Shown: positions 44,726 through 54,449 of the stretch, piece after piece
Position numbering within the stretch: the stretch's first letter is position 1
Layout of the letters: the number at the start of each line of letters is the position of its first letter
From: Ilyonectria destructans
Lineage: Eukaryota; Ascomycota; Sordariomycetes; Hypocreales; Nectriaceae
Assembly: GCA_020740775.1 (NCBI GenBank)
Contig: JAHEWK010000013.1
Location: 558,001 to 622,000 of the forward strand
Reading direction: 5' to 3'
DNA: 64,000 nt
Notes under the pieces: model-generated
What the model was told of the DNA's origin: nothing
What the model saw: only the letters and a program-made list of their open reading frames with translations
Databases searched by the model: none
Position numbers and translations under genes: made by a program

Positions 44726-46410
44726 CTAGTCGACCGGAAAGCGCTTAATAATCTCGTATACACTTGCCCCCTTGATGACCACTACCGGTACTTTAAGGGC
44801 GACGCCATTGACATCAACGGTCAATATCCCATGGAGGTACTCATTCAGCCATTGGTAGCACCCCGCAAATGAAAGCTCGTTACCTGCGAGCGAGCGGACG
44901 GTTGCGATAAGCTCGCGCCGGATCCTCGTCACCTCGGAGAAACGGCGAAGCTCCTCAGCCAGGTGCGCCTCAAGGCGCCTCCCGCCAAGCCTTTTGCGGA
45001 GGTCGTTTGTCAGACGGTACAAACTGTTGTCCCTCTCTTCCAGTGTGTTTGCACGCTGCGCCCGGAGGTCGAGAAACACACAGTGGTCCCGAACCAGTAT
45101 GGCAATACGGCGCCTAACGATATTCCAATGGGAAGTAATGTATTCGCGGATAAATGACTTTTGGAACAGCTTCTCGCAATCCTTGGTGGATACCGGACGG
45201 CCGTCGAGCCACAGCAGACGCACGACAACCGGATGCTCGAAAAAGCGTTCCAGGCGGGCATGGAGAGCACCCGGTATAGATGCTCGGCTCAGCCGCAGCC
45301 ACTCGTAGCTGCAGGCAAACATGCGGACCAGCGGGCAGCTGAGCAGTTGCACCATGCACTCAATGCGCGGACACTCGACCGTCTCGGCCACGAACCCGAG
45401 AGCAAGGATGTCCCGAGCTTCCCTCGCGTATTTTTTCATTGTCTCAGTACTCGTCTTGGATCGATCGCCAAGCGGATCTGTGGCTCCTATAGACTCTGCG
45501 TTCTCTTGAAGCAGCGCATCTGTCTTGGATATCAGGGCTTCGACCTGGTCCTTGAAGGCTGAAAGAGTCATGCCCACCCGTAATTCATCTTCGGGATCCG
45601 CATACATATTGTGCACCTGGTACGCATATTCGAATGCTATAGCCGTTCGAAGTGGCACCAGCTTCCCTGTATGGGCTTCCTCCGAATCACGCCCGAGAAA
45701 TCGGTATGGTATATGCGCTTGTCTAGCCGAGACTCTAGACTTGTCAGCCGACTCCCTAAACCAGTACTGATTAGCTTTTCTTTGGTCGGGGGCAACCAAG
45801 CCGCACATAGACGTACGCAAAGATGGCAAAGGCCCTGTTAACGGCTTCTCTACTTCTGAGCTCTTGCAGGCGCGTGTAGTAGGCAGATTTGCCGGTCAAG
45901 TCTAAGTCGTCCCTGAAACACGACGGGTTTATGATTTCTGCCACACGAACCATGGTCATGACTTCGTAGAGGCAGGTGTTTGCGGCCAAGGAGACGGCCG
46001 CAAGAGGCAATGGCCCTTGTCCAAGTATGAGTTCTCGCCAGAGGTCCATAGCCAAAGCAACCTGGCTCTGGACGGCGGCGAGAAGATGGAGCAGCTCGGC
46101 GAATATTAAACAACTGAATACTACGTTAATTTAGCCAGGAAATCCTTTAGATCATCTGACATTATCCGTATCAGTGCGTTTTGGGGCCAACCTACCCCTC
46201 ACAGTAAACATTATCGTCGCGAATATCCACCAATGGTTGCACAGGATACGACTCTACCTCGTTACTGTATATGACGAGCTGAGAGGGGTCACACATAACA
46301 GTGGACAGGAAATGTATATTCTCAATAGCTACTGCTCGTCTTTTTCTTCTCCAGTCCTTTTTTTCCCTTTTGGGGATACCTTGATTGTCTATTGTAGCGG
46401 TAACGTTCAT
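44726..46410 (-). CDS. Unrecognised protein, possible frameshift or very short intron
   Basis: Exon 1 (46410-46196) and exon 2 (from 46113) join in frame. The frame then shifts by one near 45,790: the first part ends after AIFAYVYVRLG and the second continues from YWFRESADKS to 44726, total about 500-530 aa. A one-base slip in the five-G run (45788-45792) would explain it, as would a 40-46-nt intron ending at a CTAATCAG acceptor, which would be unusually short. The protein is mostly helical, with a basic N-terminus (KREKKDWRRKRR), leucine-rich middle sections and an arginine-rich stretch around ERDNSLYRLTNDLRKRLGGRR. No family is recognised. It lies in a repeat-rich neighbourhood with decayed genes on both sides. 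Confidence 0.6.
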
Positions 46411-47154
46411 TATGTGATGGAACTATCTAGCGTACATCATCCTCAACCGCAAGAGTACCGCCGTTTCTTCTGAGGCATTTTGGTCAAACTGGACTGGTAA
46501 TAAGGGCCATGTGGATTGTACGGGGAAGTGCACCAATAGGACTTCATTGATAGTCATAATCTTCATGAAATAAGGTATCCAGGAAAATGAGCTTAATCTC
46601 ATGAGAAGTCAGAAAATAAGCTTAATCACACCTTGTGCATGTATATACGACTGGGTTGAAATACACATTCAGTCCACAGTATACCGAACGAGAGGAAAGA
46701 AACGGCTATATACTGCAGCGGCAGGCATGATTGGGTATATTTCTACCGAAGCATTGCCTGCTTGACCTTATCCTTGATTCAGCCGAATTAGGTTTTTCGC
46801 AGCCGAGCTTTCAACGAACCTAGGCCCGGCAACTAAAATGGATGTATCATGTTTGAAAATGAAACCATTGCGGTCTCCGGAGGAACTCCGTCGGAGGAAA
46901 GGATGAAATGCCATGTAGGCAATTTGGTTGCGCTTCGTTCGTTATTCGTCTAATTTGGTTCCGAGATTTTGCATTTCTCCTCCAATTAAAGAACTTTAAA
47001 GAAAGCCGTCGGATCCTGGGCTAATGGGGTCTGTGGTGTGTGTGAAAGTTTCAGCCAAAGGTACACCTCCCATACAATACGAATTGTCACCAAAGAAGGG
47101 GATAATATTTTCAGTAAATTGTAAAAGGCCATGTGGATATATGATGAATCCTGT
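46411..47154. other. Intergenic, no gene seen
   Basis: AT-rich, with direct near-repeats AATGAGCTTAATC and AATAAGCTTAATC near 46,587-46,625. No exon is recognised. Confidence 0.5.
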
Positions 47155-48314
47155 CTAGTTGAGTCTCTTCCATGGAGCTCTGGACAACGCATTGGCCTGC
47201 GTCCTGAAAATCGGTGTGCTCAGTTGTACTAGCCTTTGCCCAAACTCGCGAAGGACCAACTCGATACGCTCCTCAGATGTATCGAAGAGCTGGTTTGAGC
47301 TCTTCATGCTTTCAGTTGTAAGCGTGGCCTCTCTCCACTGTCTCTTCCACTCCTCAACAGCCTGTTTGGCCTCGGCTTTCTGCGGCTGCACATTACAGGC
47401 GACCATGTAGAATGACGACTTTCTAGCATGAGCTGTAGTAGGCTTGAAGAGCTGTATATCCGAGAATCCACTGAACACATGCATCAAGTAGACCGAGCGC
47501 CATGCGTCAGCCCGGTGCAAGACCAAAACTAGTGTCGCGTCCTGTCGGATTCGTTGTAGAGCAAGCACCAGCTGGCTGGTTTCCAATCTCATTGTCTCGC
47601 AACTTTGACGGTACTCGGCACGTTCGTGATTACGAACCACAGCACCTCCACAGAAAACGACGTCGAATTCTTCATCCATAAATGGGCGTTCAGGCGAAAA
47701 TCGGCCGGTGTCTGGGTGCGCAACAGAGATCTCAGTGTTGATGTCGACCCCCATCTCGACTGCCAGCATTGTGATGTCAAGAAATTGGATAGTGAGGCAC
47801 TTGTTCTTCTTCCAATTCGGTACGCGAACCTCGTGTCCACCCATACTCGCAGGAAGGCTGATGCCACAAACATGACCGGTCGGGATGTAGCGTAGAGCTG
47901 TTGTCGTGAAACCTCCAGGTGCCATGCAGAGATCGAGAATGGCCACATTTCTGCTTGAATGGTGGTGAGAGGACAGAATTCTGGTGGCGGTATTGAGATC
48001 TTGCCCAATTTTGCAGGTCATGTTGTAGAACTGGGTCTTTCTAGCTTCATCGGGGTGATCTGCATGTCGACGCTCGTTTTCGAAATGTTCGGTAGCATCT
48101 TTGTTCTGCCAGCCCTGCATAAACCCAGCCATTTAGCAACACAACCAGGACCCTGAAGCTCATATAATTTCTCTAGGAAGGATGGGACTGCGGGTACCTC
48201 TCTTCTTAATGCGACGAGCCTTCGGTACTCCTCAATGCGCTCAGCTAGGTACGCCGAGACCAATTCGTTTGGAGACTCAGCAGGGGTAACTTGTTCGGTT
48301 TGGTTGAAGGACAT
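47155..48314 (-). CDS. FtsJ-like SAM-dependent methyltransferase domain protein
   Basis: Two exons, 48314-48198 and 48114-47155, encode about 358 aa. The intron (GTACCC...GCAG, 83 nt) restores LRREGWQNKDATEHF and removes a different frame that would read through. The methyltransferase core starts with ILDLCMAPGGFTTTALRYIP, a motif I SAM-binding loop of the FtsJ/RrmJ class, followed by HVCGISLP and FDVVFCGGAVVRNHE at the motif IV position. The catalytic K-D-K-E set of 2'-O-RNA methyltransferases is not clear: KxxxE residues are present but were not aligned. Fungi carry many such proteins of unknown target. An earlier in-frame ATG at 48488 exists, but the 48314 start gives a normal N-terminus. 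Confidence 0.82.
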
Positions 48315-49557
48315 TGTGTCTGGCTCTTCTATCTCGAAATGAAAAGCTTCCCAGGCTCTAAAGTTGAGATAAGAGGCAAACGATGAAGTAGGTTGGATAA
48401 AAGTTGGACAGGTAAGAATGAACATGCCCACGACGAGCGGGGCATTAAATAAGAGAAGCTCACCCAATTTCTTTGTTTCGTAGGGCATCCAATGAAACCT
48501 GTACTTTGGTTTCTAACTGACACGCCACGCAACGTGGCCGAGGGTTATTGGATACAGTCCCAAGCCTCATGAGTCTGAGTGGCATTATTGATGCGGGAGG
48601 CCGACCATCAACAGCACACTGTGGGATGACGTCGAAGAGCGCCAATTAAAATCCAGTCTACAACACCCAATCGTGGCCCAAATGACCTTCAAGTTCATGT
48701 GCCGATCTTGACTCTTGGAAGGCAGGGCAAACGGTTGACCCCGAGACCATAATGCTGAGGTTGCTGCCCTTTACTGGTATGATCACTTCCATTTACGGTT
48801 GTAAATGCAGATTACTTTAAAGTAAAATTACGATAGATCTTGGAAATCATATCTTTATTCTATATTAGTTCTTAATGACGGCCTGAAATACTATGCCTCT
48901 ATTCGCCTCCGTCCTTGTCATAACCGTAGCAAACCCTACTCACTATCTTAATTACTGTTTAAAAGCTTCACGGACTTGCATATTACAGGCTTATTACTTC
49001 ACATGCTTCACTGGATTGGAGTTTTCCGGGCGATCGTCCTTGTTAAACTCTTCCTATCCACATTAATCCATATTCACAAAACACCCTCTAGCTCAGTATT
49101 TAAAGCATCGCTCGAGTTATCTCAACTTTTACCCTACACTAGACTTTATTAAACTCTCTGGAAATATCATGGCCTTAATTAGTCGGATAATTAGTAGATC
49201 CATATTCACAAACAGTGAGTCAAGCTATCAGGCCGCTTAGAAATACCTTACATCTAGGTATTAGACTTGGTAATAAGTATATTTTAGTTACACTACTTAC
49301 TAATAACCATATTTGGTTCAAAAGTTTAAATAGAAAGCAAGACATTTAAGTTTTGATTTAAGTAAATTAAAATATTAAAATACCACGTAATATGCACTGC
49401 ACATTTAATAATAGTAAAAGAATATTTTTTAAATAACCAAGTGTCATTAATACCTACAAAACTAGGTAGTCTAGTGTTACTAGGCTGTGACCGCTGCATT
49501 CTATGAAATATAAATGTGCGCCGTGTCGCTGATTCCGGCTCCTTTTTTATGTTACCT
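48315..49557. other. Intergenic with an AT-rich block
   Basis: From about 48,790 to 49,530 the sequence is strongly AT-rich, without coding potential, with many TTA/TAA triplets. It could be an old repeat mutated to AT or a natural AT-rich spacer. The part before 48,700 is the methyltransferase promoter. Confidence 0.55.
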
Positions 49558-50719
49558 TTACTCGCGTCGTGATATATAAGGGGATGCTGACTTGTTGCGG
49601 AAGATAGCCCTGCACCACATCAAGAGGAGATAGTTCAGTACGTATAATCCGACAGCCAGTCCTACGCCTCCCATGGCGAACCAGACCCACGGGTGGTCTC
49701 CGATCCACATGACGGTCTGGGCGTCGCCCTGGTGCCAGGTGCAACTTTGGAGGTCGGTTATGTAGGGCGATAATTCGGTTTGGTTGATGATTGCGATTGT
49801 CGGCGAATGGAGGGAGGGTTGCTCGAGGAGGTAGCCCTCAGCCGCCAGGGTTAGGAAGAATGGTCCAGTGGTGGTCATAATAGCGACGTAGGGGAGGAAT
49901 TTCCCCCAAACTCGAGTGAGGGCATAGAAGGAGGGGAGTTTAGCGATGGCGGCGGCGAAGACGGGGTGTCGTGCGGAGGAGATCATGAAGTCGTTAGTGA
50001 CGCCAGTGGGGAGGGTGTTTTTGAAGATGGCGTGGTGCTTGACGGAGTGGGATTCGACCTGGTGGAGAGGAAATGTTTTATTACACAATGTATCCATGTC
50101 GAGGTAAATGCCGCCGTAGTGGTGGAGGACAAAGTAGCGGATCGAGTCTGCCCGCTGGATGGGCATGGGGTAGGCGTCCCAGGTCTGGAGGAACCAGGGA
50201 TACTCGTCAGAGATGAAGTCGCGGGCCAGCTTGTCGGTCCAGAGCTGGAGAAGTCAGCGGGGATCTTGAACAATTGCACCGTTAATTGCCTACCTTGTAC
50301 TCAAAGTCCGAGTAGGCATCCATGCAGCTCTTTTGCGACTTGACCCACATGTCGGGGATTTCGTTGGTGGGAGCCGTCTGATGCAAGATGCGCGGGATCT
50401 TAGGCTGCCAAGACTCCGGGGTATTATCGTGCTGCTGCAAGAGATGGACTGTGGGTCCAAACATTTCTTCGTTCCTGCGAAGGAGGGTGATGAGCGGTTG
50501 GAAGCCGCGTAGGAGCAGGCCAAACACGGTCAAGTCGATGACCAGTAGGATAAGAACGGCTCTCCTGAGTCTGGGGAAGCGTAGGTGCTTCTTCTGCAGC
50601 TGTCGCCACCGGGACGTCATGTCCTGTTCTAGGCGCTCTTCATCGTAGGGAACCTTTTTGTAGGTCGCAGTTGTTGTTCTCGTGACCAGCCGGCCGAACG
50701 ATTTCCAAATTGTCGACAT
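49558..50719 (-). CDS. Inositolphosphoceramide mannosyltransferase-like glycosyltransferase (SUR1/CSH1 type)
   Basis: Two exons, 50719-50294 and 50244-49558, encode about 370 aa. An N-terminal type II membrane anchor (RRAVLILLVIDLTVFGLLLRG, near residues 54-74) is followed by PKIPRILHQTAPTNEIPDMW, then KSCMDAYSDFEYKLWTD, and a DXD sugar-nucleotide motif in GGIYLDMDTLC. A second hydrophobic stretch near the C-terminus (VWFAMGGVGLAVGLYVLNYLLLMW) is typical of this family. Relatives transfer mannose to inositol phosphorylceramide in the Golgi, using GDP-mannose with a Csg2-type partner. Length and motif order match. It is head-to-head with the AIM6-like gene across about 0.67 kb. Confidence 0.9.
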
Positions 50720-51384
50720 CACGGCTTATACCAGAGGGCTAGGGGAAGTCGTGAAGGACCGAAGACGTGTATACGCCGCTGGGAGCTCATTTTATGCGCC
50801 GTTGAGATCTAACTTTATTGCGCACTCACCCAGGCAAGGCAGCCAAATTTGATGGACGGGGTTCTCTAACTTAGATGCCTATTTCCCTCGTATTCATCTC
50901 GGGATTTCGGCTAGCATGACCCCCACATCGTGCCTTTTGTCAGTACAACAACACCGCAAGGGCCATTGTAGACGCGCGTCGAGTTTCCCCATTAGCCATA
51001 GAACATGCTTTTACGAACCTCCGTGGCTCTCTCCATTGGGTTTGAAGGCCCTGAGATGCTGGTGGCTATGCTGGTGACTAAGATCTATAAGGCCTGGACC
51101 ATCGTTCCAGAAGAGTGTGCTGACGCGGCTGCTGCGCCCCGTCCCATCCATGTTCCTGTCACGCCACGACTCTTATTGGTGGTTTCATAATTGCGGCTGA
51201 TTATTCGCTAGCTTCTCTTCTGTCAACTTGCCGTCTCTTTATTCCCGTGTTCCCTGTTTCGGGTTTTTCGTCATTTCCCCCCCTAAACCAATCGACCAGT
51301 ATATCACGTTATTTTCGAAATTACCATCTTTAAAATTGACGCAACGACGCCAGCAATACCGCAAATCCCAAATATTTGCCAGAG
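50720..51384. promoter_or_regulatory. Shared upstream region of the glycosyltransferase and AIM6-like genes
   Basis: No coding frame of note. CT-rich stretches near 51,205-51,300 precede the AIM6-like start and are typical fungal promoter sequence. Confidence 0.45.
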
Positions 51385-52833
51385 ATGGCTGATCGTACGC
51401 ACTACTTTGGCGACCTCGAATCCGAGGCAGGATTCAGCGACAGCCATCATCTACTCCACAGCCCACACAGAAAGCAAATGGACGCGGCAGAGCCGTTCGA
51501 GTTCGACGAGTTTGGAGAGTTCCAAGAGCCATTACCATGGCGTCGCCGATCTGGACCCGGTCATCTGGTTGCATGGGTATTATGTCGTGCAAAAAAGTCG
51601 CAATTTCGAACCAAGCTACGGAATCGTATTTGTTTCCTGATCGTATTCTATCTATGCCTCGTGTAAGTTCTTCTCGGATTACTTGGCCGTCCCCTGTGCA
51701 TTTTGACAGTGGCTCCAATATATAGTGGCCTAGTCGACGTTCTTGCCAGCATTTCGCAAAATCACTTTCCGGATGATATGGACTTGATCCTTCATCAGTG
51801 GCTTTCCACACCCGCCGCGACAATAGGCGTCGGGCATTGGATTTTCGACGCAACACGACATGTGTATCCTGTGCGCTGCCATTCCCACAATGATTACTGG
51901 AGAACCGTGCCACTGATTGACGCCATTGCTGCTGGCTGTTCGAGCGTGGAGGCCGATTTATGGTACCAAGATGATGACTTGTACGTGGGTCATCGCGAGT
52001 TCGAGCTGCGCGCAAACCGCACGCTTCGTAGCTTGTACATCGATCCGCTCATCAATATCATCGAGCGCCAAAATAACTTACCCCCGTGCGATCCCGGAAA
52101 GCCTTGCAGCTCTCGTTGGTCGACTGATGAGCACCTCACTGGAGTCTTCAGTGCCGAACCGGACCAGCCGCTGGTTCTGGTCATCGACTTCAAAACTCCG
52201 GGTGAGCCGCTGTGGCGAGAGCTTCAAACGCAACTCAAGCCGCTGCGGGACCGGAACATGCTCACCTACTTCAATGGTACTGCCATCATTCCTGGCCCCG
52301 TTGTTATTGTCGGGTCAGGCAACGCTCCATTCGACAACCTGACTGCAAGCAACACCTACCGCGACGTCTTTTTCGACGCGCCGTTGGAGCTGCTGGCCGA
52401 CATGTCCGCCAAATGGCCAAATCCGAATCGAGCTGAGGATGGAGCTCGTGCGACAGATGTCGAAAGTATCGACGCAGCGTCACAGCGTAGCGATTCCGGA
52501 ACCCAATCGGTCCATGCCTTTGACACGGAGACATTGCACGGCTACAACTCGTCCAATAGCTACTACGCCTCAGCCAGTTTCAAACATGCGGTTGGACATG
52601 TATTTGGATCGCGACTGACGCAAGAACAGCTGCAGCTGATTCGGGCTCAGGTCCGAGGCGCCCATCGGCTGGGTCTGAAGGCCAGGTATTGGGGCGTGCC
52701 TGCGTGGCCTATTGGGCTGCGAAATCACATTTGGCATATTTTGATTAGAGAGGGTGTGGATGTGCTCAGCGTGGACGACCTGCGGCAGGCAACCACTTGG
52801 GACTGGAGGAGGAAGAAGGGGCTATTGTTTTAA
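51385..52833 (+). CDS. AIM6: AIM6-like PLC-fold phosphodiesterase
   Basis: Two exons are inferred, with exon 2 at 51710-52833. Exon 2 carries the family core: VRCHSHNDYWRTVPLIDAIAAG, a Ca/metal-binding HN-type motif; VEADLWYQDDDLYVGH; LVLVIDFKTPG; and a closing ARYWGVPAWPIGLRNHIW, as in altered inheritance of mitochondria protein 6 and other PLC-like phosphodiesterases. Exon 1 starts at 51385 and has an acidic head and a hydrophobic stretch (RICFLIVFYLCLV) expected to be a membrane anchor. The strong donor GTAAGT at 51663 does not restore the frame with the only acceptor (51709). A donor at 51626 does, giving about 454 aa, but removes the anchor. The junction is unresolved. AIM6 is required for mitochondrial inheritance in yeast; biochemistry is unclear. 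Confidence 0.78.
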
Positions 52834-52929
52834 TTTGCTTCAAATCCGTGTAATAAAAAAGCCTTGTTTCTCTTTCTTCATTTTTATATTACATTAAAGT
52901 TCAATGAACATTGTTAAGGAAATTCCACC

Positions 52930-53890
52930 AGGCACTTAGTCACGGCGCAGGTTGACGAGATCGAGACTGCAGTTGAGAGAGCCCGTGAGGGAATTATTTG
53001 GAGGGTCCTTTTCTCCTACAATACCAACTTATGCTGGCTGTTCATAGTCATTTTTGTGATCTTCGTGACGCTATCGTGGGTAAAATATCATGACGTACTA
53101 TTCCAGCAGCATTCTTGACAGCCTTGGAATAACAAAGACATCGGCCCAGTAAATCTACTATACTAAAATGAAGCCCATCTGGTGGATTTCCAATCAGATT
53201 CCAAAGAATATTACCCATTTCAACTTCTTTTCGGCGGAACCAGAATTATTGGTGGCCTGAACATTGCCAATTTTCTTTCCTCGCTTGTCGGCGCCCTGTT
53301 AGCGGATCACTCGGTCGCCGCAAGCTGTGGATGACATCCTACATTGGAATGATGTCACATGTATCGGGATATCGGATTTCTACGGTTGTGACGGCAGCGA
53401 AGCTTTTCTTCCCTCATCGTAGGCGTCTATAGCCACCTTCCACGTCAGCTGCTTAGTTCCTAGGCCTAGCTTTTCATTTGATCAGGTCAATAGCTAGCTG
53501 GGGCCAATGACCCCACAGTATCCGGAGCGTCTCGGACGTCCGAGGTCATCCGATGTCATCTTCATCTAGACAGGAAGAATAGCAAGAGCTTCTCACACAT
53601 TTAATCATTTCCATCTGCTAGATGCAAGAAATGATGACTATTTTCGTCCTTTCATTGCCCTTTCCGCTGTTTAGGCGCAAATCCCCAGATCCAAGGAAGG
53701 CTACGGTGTTATTGTCTGCCTCTTCCTCTTTCACATTATGTATAACATCGCGTACAAGCTACCTTTCTAGTCATATACGACTAATATCATGCCGTCTTAT
53801 ATGCGCTTTCGCGGTCCAGCGCTCACACTTCGCGTCACGGAAAAATTCGCCTCGGTTGTTTCTTGCTTCCGAGATCAAGGCCAAGAACTA
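52930..53890 (+). pseudogene. Remains of a lactose-permease-like MFS transporter (later part)
   Basis: Plus-strand pieces in shifting frames match consecutive parts of the same family as the fragment at 37.4 kb. They are NSTRHLVTAQVDEIETAVE and REGIIWRVLFSYNT, then YYSSSILDSLGITKTS and GLNIANFLSSLVGALLAD. After a frameshift come GRRKLWMTSYIGMM and YRISTVVTAA. After about 200 bp of unrelated sequence (near 53,430-53,640) comes GYGVIVCLFLFHIMYNIAYK, followed by a TAG and IMPSYMRFRGPA. The family motif GRRKLW and the helix 10/11 region are recognisable; several stops and at least two frameshifts make it non-functional. It begins where the other relic ends, in the opposite orientation. Confidence 0.75.
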
Positions 53891-53983
53891 GACCAGCTCG
53901 TACTTTGACGCACAAGACCGATCATGGCACTAAATAATATGTTCGGTATCTGGATCCATGATGTATCCGTGGCTGTCTGGTTG

Positions 53984-54418
53984 TTACATGCCTTCAAACC
54001 AGAATAAGAACGCCACTGGTACTGCGGCAGGAAGAGCTACAACTAACACCCCCAGCGAAGTGCATCCTTGGACATCCTTATTCAAAGCAGGCCAGAGCAC
54101 ACACGCCAATATACTAGCCGCCATGGTGGTCATAAATATCCAGAAAATAGCTACCCGATTCGGTCCTTCGATGATGTGAATGCCGTATCCGTGACAAGCC
54201 TCGTCGCCGTCAATGACTCGATTGTCCAGCTGCACGGAGAGGCGAGGAAGCCAATCGTGGCGTGTCGCGTTCAACTCCCCCTCGCCATGTTCTAGGCAGT
54301 GAATCAAGATCTCTGGCGGCATAGGAGGAAGTGGTTGAAGCGGCTTGGGGACGTATTCGTAGGCGCTGATTGTTTGGTGCGGGATGCGCTCGGGCCTCTT
54401 GCAGATTGACACGGCCAT
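53984..54418 (-). pseudogene. Truncated C-terminus of a fungal membrane protein
   Basis: An open minus-strand frame of 144 codons reads YGIHIIEGPNR followed by two hydrophobic stretches (RVAIFWIFMTTMAASILACVLW and GVLVVALPAAVPVAFLFWF) joined by KDVQGCTSLG. This resembles the C-terminal tail common to several large fungal proteins, in which a YG.HI.EGP motif precedes one or two helices and DVQG. The large N-terminal body is absent: upstream sequence becomes the LINE within about 20-40 bp of the first codon. It is best explained as the 3' end of a gene cut by the retrotransposon or a rearrangement. It could be a small gene of its own. Confidence 0.55.
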
Positions 54419-54449
54419 TTTTTGGATTCCACAGGGAGGGACCTAAAAG

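Noticed and set aside
47155..48132. Methyltransferase read as a 325-aa protein starting MAGF
   Set aside because: That start lies inside an intron. Splicing 48198 to 48114 gives a continuous LRREGWQNKDATEHF, and the GTACCC donor and GCAG acceptor agree in phase.
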